Below, in pieces: positions 1 to 10,693 of a stretch of DNA of 25,807 nt. The notes under the pieces were generated by a model, which did not search any database, was not told the origin of the DNA, and saw nothing but the letters and a program-made list of their open reading frames with translations. Each line of letters starts with the position of its first letter. Position 1 is the first letter of the stretch. Source of the DNA: Hysterium pulicare CBS 123377 (taxonomy: Eukaryota; Ascomycota; Dothideomycetes; Hysteriales; Hysteriaceae); contig AJFK01000321.1 in NCBI GenBank assembly GCA_000467715.1, positions 1-25,807 on the forward strand, in the 5' to 3' direction. A program made the position numbers and the translations under genes.

Positions 1-176
1 ACGTAGGATTCATGCTCCTCTGCATGGTGGCATACGGCCTCGTCTGGCAAAGAGGCCATAAGCGGAGTCTGAAGCGGGAAGCGGGGAGAGTGGAGGCTTT
101 GAAGGCGAATGGATTGTTGAGCGGGAAGGAGAATGATGGAGTTGGGAGGGGTGGGGCGCATGTTGAGCGGGTTTAG
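1..176 (+). CDS. C-terminal tail of a membrane protein, probably an MFS transporter (partial)
   Basis: The gene enters from outside the window, reads in the frame starting at base 3, and stops at TAG 174-176. The visible 57 residues begin with a hydrophobic stretch (VGFMLLCMVAYGLVWQRG). A basic and polar tail follows, rich in K, R, E and G. This is the usual layout of the last transmembrane helix and cytoplasmic tail of a fungal major facilitator (for example the Dal5-like anion:cation symporters). No family-specific motif lies inside the window, so the transporter call is an inference from shape only. The gene is convergent with the phosducin-like gene. Confidence 0.5.
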   Translation, partial: VGFMLLCMVAYGLVWQRGHKRSLKREAGRVEALKANGLLSGKENDGVGRGGAHVERV

Positions 177-942
177 GGTGGTGGAGGATGCATTGAAGGG
201 GAGTGGAGAAGTGAGGTGGATGATGGAAGGGGATATTGTGAAGAGAGGAGAGATAATTGGATGGAAGGCTGGATATGATTTCTTAGGCGTAGGTGTATGG
301 AGGTTTTTTTTGGTTGGCGCATGGTATACCCGGTGCTTTCATGCTTGTTCATTCTCATCTTTGGCATGAGAGGTTAGTGGTCAGAGATTCTATATATATG
401 GAAACTGATATTACGATTAATCTATGGAAGAACTTTACATTGTCACGTCCTATAATGACAATGTGAGACGATGATGTGAGGGCTACCCTGTGGGGTTTCT
501 CGAACTAGATATGTATGTATGTCTTGACATACTTGGGTATAAACATAATACCAAAGACAAAACTATTCAATCCGGTCCCGATCCTCCTAAATGCAAAACT
601 CTATCCAACGCCGGCGCCAATACAAAAATCTAAATGCCAGTAATGAACCCCGCGCTCTGTGATGATGCCGAATCCTGATGACGAGCAAGAATGTCGTGAA
701 GGTAGATGAATGGAGACCTATAGTATAGAAGAATTATGGATCTGCGTGGCTGAGACTAGCAGTGAGGTATTTTTCGGACTTTGAAATGGGAGAGGCTGAG
801 ACTGGAGTTGAGATCAGGGCGTTGTCGTCGAGAGGAAGATGCGTGGGTCTGAAACGACCGTGACGTGATCTTCGTGGGATGACGAACAAGAAGTAGTAAA
901 CGGAAGAGGAAATTGCATAGAAGGATCATCGAAGCGTAGGTT
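177..942. other. Intergenic, convergent 3' ends
   Basis: This stretch lies between two convergent stop codons and should hold the 3' untranslated regions of both genes. Short open frames near 133-369 are low complexity and G-rich and look like chance. I see no RNA gene or repeat here beyond a short tgtatg run near 512. Confidence 0.5.
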
Positions 943-1885
943 TTAGAATAGGATTTGGTGCCTGTTAGTCGGGATCTGTCAGCTTACGGTTTCGTCTTGC
1001 AGTCGGGATTTCTTTTTCTGAAACCTACCTCCTCAGGGCCACCTCCAAGCTCAACGAGCTTAGCTCAGCGTCGTCTGGAATCTCGTCCATGACGGGTACT
1101 AAACCGGCGAATTTATCTCCACCCCTGTAGGCAAGGATTGCAGGCACGCCAGCGACTTCCATCTCTGCTTCTTCGTAGTGCAGTTTGACGAATCGTGTTG
1201 TGGCATGCTTTTTCGCTAGTTGTCGTACGCAGTCCTCGACCATTGTGCTGATTTCTGACTGTGATTCGGGTTAGTTACGAGTCATAGTGAGGAGGGATGC
1301 GATTGAACATACCGTATCATCGAAGATGAAAACGACAACGACTGTGTCAGCCGAGACCTTCTCAATGGCATCGAGATATCCAGCTCCATCAACTTCGACC
1401 AAGTTGCCATACAGCCGCCTGCTTGGGCTTGACGTCCTCGACCTAATCCTCTGTCCTGCCCTTTGTAGTTCCTGTAGCCGCGCTTGCCTCCAACGTGCCA
1501 TGAAACCCTCCTCAACATCCTCTTCCGGTGAGCTCTTCTCGTCATGATATGCTGCGACTTGGTACGTGCTAGGCGTTGCCTGCTTCGACTTCATGAAAGA
1601 GAATCTCCTCTGCCGCTTCGCCTGCTCGAAAGCATGTGCATCTGCAATGACACCCTTTGGCCCAGTATTCGCCTCCGACCGTATCGATGGGAGATAGTAG
1701 TTTGATCGCATATTGCCTGTGAGTCTGTTCTCGTCTTCGTCGTCAGAGTCTTTCTCGGGGTAGAAATCGGCGCCGGCAGATTCGGGTTCTGATTCCTCGG
1801 AAGCAGCTTGTTGGTCTTCAGGGTGCTTCGACACGCGATCCTTGTCTCTGAAAAGTTCGTTGTATTCGTCTTGAGCGGCAGACAT
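943..1885 (-). CDS. phnA: Phosducin-like protein, Gβγ chaperone/regulator (PhnA/BDM-1 type)
   Basis: Three exons on the minus strand: 1313-1885, 1029-1258 and 943-961, with introns of 54 nt (1259-1312) and 67 nt (962-1028). The predicted protein has 273 residues, normal for fungal phosducin-like proteins. The acidic N-terminal region is followed by the phosducin helix motif (TGPKGVIADAHAF, about residues 74-86). A thioredoxin-like fold runs from about residue 157 to the end (strand VVVVFIFDD at 182-190, then the segment with GVPAILAYRGGD). As is usual for phosducins, there is no CxxC redox pair. The last exon encodes only HQILF; reading through its donor would stop at once. The family folds and assembles Gβγ dimers in the cytosol and is needed for Gβγ signalling. 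The Gβ gene lies about 1.8 kb upstream on the same strand. Family call firm; the last-exon model is inferred from splice signals. Confidence 0.9.
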
Positions 1886-3706
1886 ATTGAAAAAAGGGAG
1901 CTCGTTCTCGGTGCGGTACGAGGAGGTATTTGTAGGGGCTTGCCTGGGCGAGGGTCACAAGCACGAGGAGATGACCGAAAGTGTTGGCGTAGCGGACAGA
2001 CTTCTGGGACGTACAGGGGAATATCTAGCGGTTTCAAGGGCGTGATTGGATGCCGACGCGGTGGATGGGCTTCTCAAAAGGAATTCGGAGTGCCAACGCG
2101 CGTGGATGGAATGATGTTTGGAGGCGTGAAGCAGGGTGATCCCCACTGCAAAACTCCCTCGGGCGACGCTATTTTCTGCTAGGGCTGAGCTGTGCACTTC
2201 AATCCTGGCCGATCAGGAGTTGGCCGCGCGTGGGTGAGGTGAGATAGGCGAGCAGAAGAGTGAAGCTGAAACGCGCATCGAAACGCCTCTCAACGCAAGC
2301 GTGTGGCCATCCATAATGCGGCTATACCGCTCCATCCACGCCAGCATGATCCCAAGAGCATGTTTGAACGTAAAATGGTCTCGAAACTGAGGCCAATTCA
2401 GAGCTGTTGCTGTGCTTGCCGACCGCTTTTGTCAGGTCCAAGTCAGGCTATGTCATACAGCTGAGCTCGTGCACTCCCCTGAAACAAATCCGCAACGCTT
2501 GACACTGGGGGCTTCATCAGCATCGCCGACCGAGCCACCAAGCTAAAACCAACACGACATGTCATGCAAATGCCGAGCACGGTTCGCCCGGGTGTTGGAG
2601 AACCTCTTCGGAACCCCATAATCTCCATGCTATTATTATGATCGCCCTGAGTCCCAGCACCTGAACAGGATGAATGATGCCGGAATCAGCATGCTTCTTC
2701 AAGCCTTATAGGCGAAAGGGTCAATAAAGGGGTTCAAGGATTATTCGGTATCGTCAAACTAGATACTTATTCAGGTCTGCCTCGAATTTGCCTCCTGGCT
2801 TGAGGTTCGGCCTGTATCCTTTTGGGACACGCAATGAAAGGGCACAAACCAACAAGCGCACCGAGGATGTGGCGCGTGCATCTTCTCGTGACTGCATCGA
2901 ACGCATAACGAAATTGCACATTATTCGCGGTCCGAGGCCTTGGGATTTCGTTGAAATGGAGTTTTATTACGGTGTAAGCCAACGCCCTCACCTCACCGAC
3001 ACTTACAAAACACTACAGTAGGAGCTTAAGGGCCACGCATCGCGAAAGCGGAGCAGACGCCAAGAACATTGAAAGTGAACATCTGCGAGCTCAGCAGCGA
3101 GCGGAAGTCGTACAGAACTGAAGAAGTAGTTTGTTATGGAAGATCAGGCTCGTGAGCAGCCGTCACGCACACAAAACGACCCTGATAATGCATGTAACAA
3201 GGAAAAGAACTCCCTACTGATACTTTGCTCCAATCCATCCTCTTCCTCCTCATCAACGCTCCAGTGAAGTGGGGAAACATACAGGAAAAGCCGCCTGAAC
3301 AGAGATATTGAAGCTTTTTCACCGGCTAATGGAAGGGGAACTTGCACACGTTTGGGGGAATTGCAAATACAACTTGTGTACGCAGAACAGCCGGCCCAGA
3401 CAGAGCAAAGCATTTCAAGAAATAAAAGAGGTGGTATGGGTTTTGAAGAAAAGTTCACAAGATAATCCGAGCGCCTATTGGTTGCCGCATAACAGCATTG
3501 CCATATCCGCTCCCAAAAAAGCCAGGGTGTATTATTTGGCTGCGGGAATAGGCCGTGGTGTCCAGATAAGAGGTTGTTGTTGTGTCAGTTGTTCGGTGTG
3601 TTGGGTATGAAGGAATACAGGGAGGGTTATTTTTGTTTGTGGCTTGGCCAGAGATTGAATGGATTAAGTCTTGATCATCTTGCCGTTTTTCGAGGCAGGG
3701 GCGTCA
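1886..3706. other. Intergenic between phosducin-like and Gβ genes
   Basis: About 1.8 kb that should contain the phosducin-like promoter and the Gβ 3' untranslated region. Several open frames of 60-150 codons occur on both strands, but none shows a recognisable motif and they overlap each other in opposite directions. I see no supported gene, tRNA or repeat. Confidence 0.45.
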
Positions 3707-5010
3707 TTATGCCCAGATGCGTAACTGCATCACAATGTGAGCTATGATTAAGCACATATCGAAAGTAGATAAACTCACCATAGAATCCCATGATCCGGTG
3801 CAAAGACTTAGTGCATCGTTACTTACACCGAGACAGCTGACTCGGTTGTCGTGGCCTTGGAGTGTGCCGACACGTTCTCCACGTAGAACATCCCAAACCT
3901 AAGCAAGTATCAGTATCACGCGAATCAGGACGGCAGATTGTAACTGACCTTGCATTCGAAGTCATCATAGCCAGCGAACAGAAGTCTACCAGAGACTGAA
4001 AAGGCAACTGAGGTGATTCCGCAAACAGGCTCACCAATCTGCAAATTGATTTAGTCAGCAGCTTCTACGCATAACGGATTTCAGTTGAACTAACAGTATA
4101 GCTTTGGAGCTCACGGTCTGCTCGAATATCGAAGAGTCGGCAGGAAGCGTCGTCAGATCCAGTACCGAACGCATTCCCGTTAGGGAAGAATTGGATGGCG
4201 TTGATGTCAGAGTCATGTGCAGCAAAAGTCTGGACACACTTCTGCTGGCGGATGTCCCAAAGTTTGGCGAAAGCATCGCAAGCGCCGGAGACGAATTGAT
4301 TGGCATCCAGAGGGTTTATGCTCAAGCTCATCACATCACCGAGATGATCGGCAAACTCGTGTACTTTCGACCCGGTCTCGAGATCCCAGAGAACACAGGT
4401 CATATCGCCTGAAGAGGTGAGAATGCGCCTGTCGCTGATGAATCGGCAGCAACTCAAGTAGCCTGAGTGCCCGGAAAGTTCTCGAGCAACGCGGGTGGGG
4501 CCTTCTCGAGCAGACAGGTTGTAGATCGAGCAGATGTTGTCCAAACCGCCACAGGCTACATAGTTTCCGCTGGGTGAGTAGGCGCAGGTCATCACCCATG
4601 ACGATCGAAGTGGAATAGCGTGTACTTTGTTTGTTGTGTAGGCATCCCAAATGATCAACTTGCCGTCCTGCGAAGCGGAGACAAGGTGTCGTCGATCCGT
4701 GGACCAATGCATGGCATAGATCTTAGCCAAATGTCCCTTCAACGTCCGCTTTGTTTTCATGGTGAGTCGGGGTAAAGCATCAACTCGTTGTCGTGCCACA
4801 TCGCGGACTGTACTCAAACAATTAGGTCAAACGACTCACAGCAAACGATAGAAATGAGGTAAATGTCAAGGCAGAGTACGATGGGATGCACATACGGGTT
4901 GTGTCAGCCAGCTCGTCCTTCTTGCGTTTTATCTTATCCTTGAGAGCCTCCGCATCGCGCCTCGCGCTTTGGATCCGTTGCTGAATTGACTCGGCGCTCA
5001 TATCGGCCAT
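3707..5010 (-). CDS. sfaD: Heterotrimeric G protein β subunit (seven WD repeats)
   Basis: Five exons on the minus strand: 4896-5010, 4095-4807, 3949-4038, 3779-3898 and 3707-3724. The introns are 88, 56, 50 and 54 nt, all GT-AG. The product has 351 residues, the normal length for fungal Gβ. Residues 1-40 form the charged coiled coil that binds Gγ ([20 protein letters not shown]). A seven-blade WD40 propeller follows, with family landmarks [56 protein letters not shown] and [14 protein letters not shown]. These match fungal Gβ (SfaD, GNB-1, MGB1 type) rather than the RACK1 branch. Gβ acts at the plasma membrane with Gγ and Gα in pheromone, growth and development signalling. The final exon encodes only LRIWA. 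Divergent from the adenosine-deaminase-like gene. Confidence 0.96.
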
Positions 5011-5796
5011 GGTATGTATTCAAAGTGGTGGATGAAGGGAAGCTTCGTCGCAAAGGAGTCGCGGACGAGGCGAGGCAGACGAGATCAGGGGGGTGTTGTA
5101 GGATGGCACAGCGACCGGTCACCTAAGGCTCGGCTGAGTCAGTTAGCAGATGCAACTTAGCAACGTCAACGGCGCCGAAAAGCGACGACAATTGCTAGCA
5201 CAGAGTAATGGCAGCTCTGGGGGAGAGTGTAGAGCGAGATAGAGAGGAGAATGTTGCGGCCGTGGTCAGGTCGCGGGCCAAGCTAAGATTCGTCCCAGCG
5301 CGGCGCTGGGGGTCGTAGCCGAAGAGCTTAATAAGGCAAGGCAGCGCTCGTCCCGAAGCCGACCGAAGGGGCCAGCAGAGCCGTTTGCAAAGGGTGGGGA
5401 GTGGGGAAACAAGTGAATCTGGAGAAGACACACGACAACTCGGCACGGCGAAGCAGAAGGGCGTCGTGCTGGATGGCGGTTGTTGGGCGAGTTCGCGAGG
5501 TGAAGCTCTCCCATTCGCAATCTCCTCCTGAAGACTCGCACCCGGCCTAGCGGGGCCTACGCTAGAGGCATCCACCGGTCAGGGGAGAACTGGGACGCAC
5601 TCTTCTCGAAGCCCGCCGTCAACTGCCATTGGCCTTCGCCGTTGCTTCCAGTATTCCCTTCATTTACCCATCCGGGCTATGGCACCGCGCATCGCAAATT
5701 CGACCCTCCCGAGTAGCATTTCCTATACTCCCTCATCGCATTGTTGAAAGCATCCTCTTAGAGCCTCACGTGAGTTGATTCCGAAGGAAGCTCGCC
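5011..5796. other. Divergent promoter region between Gβ and the deaminase-like gene
   Basis: This 786-bp stretch separates two divergent start codons and must hold both promoters. It is relatively GC-rich. A minus-strand open frame of 126 codons (5195-5575) is rich in R, S, P and A and has no recognisable motif, so I do not call it a gene. A perfect palindrome TCACGTGA lies at 5766-5773, just ahead of the plus-strand start. Confidence 0.6.
5766..5773. promoter_or_regulatory. TCACGTGA palindrome (bHLH E-box-like)
   Basis: The eight-base perfect palindrome TCACGTGA ends 23 bases before the ATG of the deaminase-like gene. CACGTG cores are bound by fungal bHLH factors such as Cbf1 and Pho4. It may lie in the 5' leader rather than the promoter. 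Occupancy and factor are not known from sequence. Confidence 0.25.
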
Positions 5797-7419
5797 ATGA
5801 CCAGCGTCACCCCCGAATTTACCAGGAAGCTACCAAAGATTGAGGTACTTCTCCGCCATGTTCGTCCTCAGGGGCCGCATCACGCCCCCAGATGCGTGCT
5901 CGTCTAGGGAGCATTGACTTCCTCCACCGTCGCTGTCGCTGCATTGCTAATCGGGTTGACTCGCCAGCTCCATGCTCACCTCAGTGGCAGCATCAGTCGA
6001 ACATGTCTCCACGATATCTGGGAGCAGAAGAAGTCCCGCGAACCCACTATGGACTTGGAAGACCCTCTTATTGCCATTCCTGCTGGGAAGGTAGACTATG
6101 ACATTAAAACGTATGTGGTACGAGCTGTCGCTGGGTCACTTTCACTCTTTGCATTGAGTTTCCCCAGGATTTTCTTTCTCCACAAAATGCTGCAGTTGAC
6201 GCGCATTGCAATATGCATGATATTGCGATGTATTAAATCTCCGACTTTTGTGTAATCATCAATCGACATGGGATGCCAGTGACATGCCAGTCTATAAGTT
6301 TTCTGCAAACCCTGTCAATTCCAGGGCTGTCTCAGAGTCGAAAGCTTTTCTCTTCCGCTTTCGGAGTTGGTACTACCAATGTTTGATTTCAGTCCGATTT
6401 GGCCATCTGACCGCGAACTAGTACACTGACTGATAGGACTTAGCTTTTTTCCTTTGTTCTCTTCCTACATCTACAAGCTCTGTAGTGACCTTCCGAGCAT
6501 AGAGTAGGTTGACAATTCGATAAGTTCGAAGGAATAACCGGAAAATGTTGACACGATTTTTCAGACATTCTACCCGGGCTGTTCTAGACGATTTCGAGGA
6601 TGACGGCGTAGTCTATCTTGAGCTTCGTACTACACCGAGAGCAATTTCGGAAAAGGATATCACGAAAGATATCTATGTGAATACAGTTCTCTCCATAATC
6701 AATTTACATAATGAGCATCCTGAAAAGCGGCTGAACACCTATCTCATTCTATCCGTTGACCGCCGCAACACCTTTGCGGAAGCAGCAGAGGTCATTGACT
6801 TAGCCATCCAGTACCAGTCAAAGGGTGTAGTAGGTGTCGATCTCTGCGGAGACCCTGCAACTAGTGGTGTAGACAAGTTTGCTCCGGCATTTGCGCGAGC
6901 CAAAACAGCGGGCTTGAACATTACGCTCCATTTTGCGGAAACACCTGCGTCCGCCACAGACGAAGAGCTATGGACGCTCCTGAGCTGGAAGCCTGATCGA
7001 TTGGGACATGTCATTCACGTGAAGCCGGAGATCAAGGAAGAAATTGAGAAACAGGATATTGGTGTCGAGCTATGTCTGAGTTGCAACGTGCATGCGAAGC
7101 TCATCACCGGAAGCTTCTCAGATCACCATTTTGGCTTGTGGAGACACAGTCGAGTCGGGATAGCTCTCAGTGTAAGGTCTTGACAAACCCTTTTCCAGTA
7201 GCTTTACTGACGAATTAATAGACAGATGATATTGGGGTCTTTTGCAGTCCATTATCTCAGGAATACTATCTTGCCGCGACCCATTTTGGACTTGACCGTA
7301 AACAGCTCAGAGAACTGTGCGACCGAGCTATTGAGATCAGCTTCTCCGACGACAGTGAAAAGGAGAGGTTGAGAGTCATGAATCGTAAATGGGCTGGCTG
7401 GTTGGAACAGACTGTCTAG
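5797..7419 (+). CDS. Adenosine deaminase-like protein (ADAL / N6-methyl-AMP deaminase family)
   Basis: Five exons: 5797-5844, 5968-6110, 6444-6503, 6565-7171 and 7222-7419. The introns are 123, 333, 61 and 50 nt. The product has 351 residues, as expected for ADAL-type deaminases. All catalytic landmarks of the metal-dependent adenosine deaminase barrel are present. Zinc ligands are H18 and H20 (LHAHL), H206 (LHFAE) and D288. The catalytic residues are E209, H232 (DRLGH) and D289 (TDDIGVF). The motifs VVYLELRTTPR and VVGVDLCGDP are typical of the ADAL branch, which in other organisms deaminates N6-modified AMP in the cytosol. Whether this protein prefers N6-methyl-AMP or adenosine cannot be read from the sequence. 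The start is supported by a good context (cgccATGa) and by the KLPKIE segment leading directly into LHAHL across intron 1. Confidence 0.93.
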
Positions 7420-7812
7420 AACCAAAACTGCGATATTCACCAAGCAGGTAAATCTGATAAGTATCCTAGCCCAATGGTCCATTCTGCCTAAGAATAATGT
7501 GTCAATGCTAAGCTCCTTCGGGCTATACAATTCTTGCAACGTTTCCTCGGCGTAAGAGATTCTACTATCCATGAGTGTTCTTAATCGAGGATAGAGACTT
7601 TAGCGCCTCACATTGCAAGCTAATTCCTCATCGATCAAGACCTCTAACTTAACCAAGGGAATAGAAGATTATATCGAAGACGCTAGCTGATTTAAGCGCG
7701 CCTCGTGTGATTTGCTTTTTCCGCGAGGTGTTGCCCAGTTCACTTGTCACGTTTCCTCATCTATCTAGCCTGATAGCCATTTGTCATTGCTTAAATATTC
7801 TCGTTCCATTTC
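7420..7812. other. Intergenic, no gene seen
   Basis: About 390 bases between the deaminase-like stop and the start of the HET remnant. A minus-strand open frame overlaps the deaminase 3' end here and is a shadow of that gene. I see no motif or repeat. Confidence 0.45.
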
Positions 7813-10026
7813 ATGTCGTCGCGCGAGTGTTTTCTCATGTCTGACTCGAATCCGGCTACTCTATGCGACTTGTGTCGGGTCATCGACTTCAAGTCCCTGT
7901 TTATGGCTGGAATTCCGCACTCGCCAGGTTCGGCTTCGTCAAAGACATCAGCCTTAGCTATCCGTTTGGTAAACTGTACAGTTTCAGAACTAGGGCTGAA
8001 GCGGGTTGCGGTGTCTGTAACACCTGCATACAACCACCGCAAGAGCTCCAATGGAAGGCGGCTCAGTTGAATCGATCTTGGTTCTACAGCGTCCCCGAAA
8101 GCTCCGACACGTTTCTCGCCGCGCGATGAAGAAAATGACTTCCCGCGTATCCTGTTTCAACCACCCCAGGATGCTGGGATTCGTCTCATAGCATATACTT
8201 ATCTGGAATCCTTCGAAGGAAACATCAACCCTCCTACTCCTATGAAGCATCCGACCTCAATTAATATTCCACTTCTTCGAACCTGGTTTCGGGATTGTTT
8301 AAAGCATCATACCTTATGTAGAGAGACATCTCACGTCCATGCTTTTCAGCAGCGCTCATTGGCTGCCATGACCTCGAGGATCTTCAATGCTCGAAGTTCG
8401 CGACTACCCGGCTTTAATCCACATTTCCGACTTATTGACGTTCAACAATTGAGTGTCGTTGACATAGACCCGCGAGTGTATGTGGAATATGCCACGCTAA
8501 GCTATGTCTGGGGATCCGCCGAGCAGGCTGATTTCAAAATCTGGGGCTCGGTAGAGAGACGATGTCACAAATCAGGTCGTAAGGCTCTCCTACCACGCCC
8601 ACTTCCAGCTACCATCAGTTCAGCGATCAAATTGAGTGCCCAGATGGGAATCCAGTATCTTTGGGTCGATTCTTTGTGCATCAATCAACAAAGCGAGACG
8701 GAAAAACACATCCAGATTCAGAACATGGCAGCAATATACAGCAACGCTATCATTTGTATTATCGCTACTACCGGTACCAATGCAAACTACGGCCTCCCTG
8801 GCTTAGATAAACCCAGAGGTGCGAGGTTGCATCGTACCGTGCGAGTCACGAAAGATCTTCATAGTGGGTCCGTCATTGCCAAGCGCCCATGACATTGTCG
8901 AAGCTTCCGCTTGGTCTTCAAGAGGTTGGAATTTCCAGAAGAGCATGCTTTCACGCAGATGTATTATCACTACGGAGTCGGATGCTTTCTATCAATGCGT
9001 GCAGTCCCATAAGAGCGAAAAAACTTTCTTCGGGCCCAATGACATTCCAGTCTGGACATATCAGTTCTTGGTTACCAACGGATATAACGGTGTCTCTGTA
9101 GCTCCCTTCTATCAGTATATCACATGCGTGGAGGAATACACACGACGAAGGCTATCTTACGACGCAGACGTCCTGAATGCGTTCAACGGCCTGATCACAT
9201 GTATGGAGGCGCAATATCAGTCTGAAACGCTACTGGGTCTGCCACGCTGTATGCTAGCTCAGGCACTGGTCTGGGATACCATTGAAGCATCTGCTCGACG
9301 CCGAGTTGTTTCAAAACAGATCGGAGACTCAAGCGTACTCAATCCTCTACTTCCCTCGTGGGCTTGGGCTGCATGGGATGGCCCTATCGGGTGGTATCCA
9401 GGAATCTCCAGTATAGCTTATGTGCAACGAGGCAAGACGAAGCGTCGCGTTGTAGTAGATCCTTCCTGGGATAAGCCCAAATGGGCGCACAAGTTTTCGG
9501 AGACTCAACTCATCTCCGATCTTCCCGCAAAAGGATTTGAGGAACACTTCTACACTGAAGATATTGGGAGACTCTCACTGACAGGCCTACTTCCTATTAT
9601 GCTCGAGTCATGTATCTGCATCCGGAAGACCAACCGATCGACCTGCTACCCGAACTGCACGACGGCTACTTCATCCATATCTGTGATATCACCAACGAAG
9701 ATGGCTCAGTCTGCGCCTACACGATAGTCGCGAAGTTCTTCGATTATCCTCACATTCGACCTCGGCAATTTCGCCGAATATTTGGCACTGAGGCGGCAAG
9801 AAAGTTCGTCCAATCGTCTAACGCCACGAACAGGAGTAAGTCAGGATCACAAGATCATCCAAGCTGCGAACTACCCGCCCGAATGTATGGCCGAGGAGCT
9901 TTGTCTAAAGAAATGCTGCAGTCAAGGGTCTTTCTCTGTCGCCGGATTGGCATGTGGATTTTCGCACATGAAGGTGAATGTTGGAAGAGAGCAGAGTTCA
10001 TTGAGACGTCAGTCTTGCTCGGCTGA
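7813..10026 (+). pseudogene. Decayed HET-domain (heterokaryon incompatibility) gene
   Basis: Recognisable pieces of one HET-domain protein lie in order on the plus strand but not in one continuous frame. First comes a leading segment with cysteine pairs (LCDLCRVIDF and CGVCNTC). The HET core follows, with YATLSYVWGSA near 8490, LWVDSLCINQQ near 8660 and GLPGLDKPRG near 8800. Then come WSSRGWNFQKSMLSRR near 8910-8960 and LPSWAWAAWDGPIGWY near 9350-9400. HET proteins trigger cell death when incompatible hyphae fuse. The coding signal is interrupted at several points (about three to five), and no splice signals explain the changes of frame, so I read it as a fossil. Sequence identity in the core is still easy to recognise, so the decay looks fairly recent. 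The C-terminal limit is uncertain. Confidence 0.75.
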
Positions 10027-10693
10027 CGCGGAAATTTATTGCAAACTTGACCAGCACCGTTTTCACCGCGTAGATTGGGTCATTGCTTCGAGTTATGTTC
10101 TTCCTGTGGATGGAGGACATCGGTGCTTATTTTGCCCCACGTTTCTCAAAACGCTCCATCAAACTACATCACATTTCAATGATCATGAAAAGGCCCATAT
10201 ACAGTCAATGTGGCTTGTCTTGCGGCGAACGCAACATGGCTTCTCAAAAATGCTCGAGATGCCAGATCTTGTACGGCGTTGTCGATCAACTCTACGCCGC
10301 CCTCACCTATGCGCCCCCTCCACACCGCTTCCGAACATTTCACATCTCCGTGTTTCACACTTTTTTATTCGAATGATGAAACGAACACGAACACTGGGCT
10401 ACAACAGTGACGGCCAACACATTGAGCTTGGTACTTTCTTTGTTGATGAGTCTGGCGTGTCATCTCACTGTTCAGTCACTACGAAATTCTCTCGAGAGAC
10501 ACGTCGAAATCTTCCGACTATTCGAGGAGTTCTAAGGTCGAATATCAGCGCCAAAAGCGCGGATGCCGCACAAGAACGTTCGACCGTCAAGCACTATACG
10601 GCACACAATTGCTTTAATGATATGTTAGATTCCAGGGTTATTTCTTTTGTATGTATAACAGCAGAATGCTACGCCATTTTTAATGTCTCCTAA
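10027..10693 (+). other. Unassigned open region after the HET remnant, possible second decayed fragment
   Basis: One frame stays open from 9782 to 10693 (303 codons), overlapping the HET tail. Another frame is open over 10083-10376. The first frame holds a C-x2-C-x12-H-x3-H spacing (10124-10186) that matches a C2H2 finger on paper. The second holds clustered cysteines (CGLSCGERN, CSRCQILYGVVDQ) that resemble the leading Cys region found in many HET proteins. The two readings exclude each other over the same bases. I cannot identify a gene here; it could be the decayed start of a second HET-like gene or noncoding DNA. Confidence 0.25.

Noticed and set aside
1808-2182. 124-codon plus-strand open frame
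   Set aside because: It is antisense to the phosducin-like first exon for part of its length and has no recognisable feature.
3134-3610. Overlapping open frames on both strands downstream of Gβ
   Set aside because: None has a motif, splice-supported extension or sensible protein composition. The region fits a 3' untranslated and intergenic stretch.
4934-5122. Possible upstream ORF overlapping the Gβ start on the minus strand
   Set aside because: The frame starts at a GTG, not an ATG. I see no ATG on the minus strand in the first several hundred bases upstream of the Gβ start.
5195-5575. 126-codon minus-strand open frame upstream of Gβ
   Set aside because: Biased R/S/P/A composition, no motif, and it lies in the shared promoter of two divergent genes. 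GC-rich sequence keeps frames open by chance.
8819-9727. 302-codon frame taken as a separate intact HET gene
   Set aside because: It contains only the middle part of the HET protein and lacks the core start motifs, so it is one piece of the decayed locus rather than a gene.
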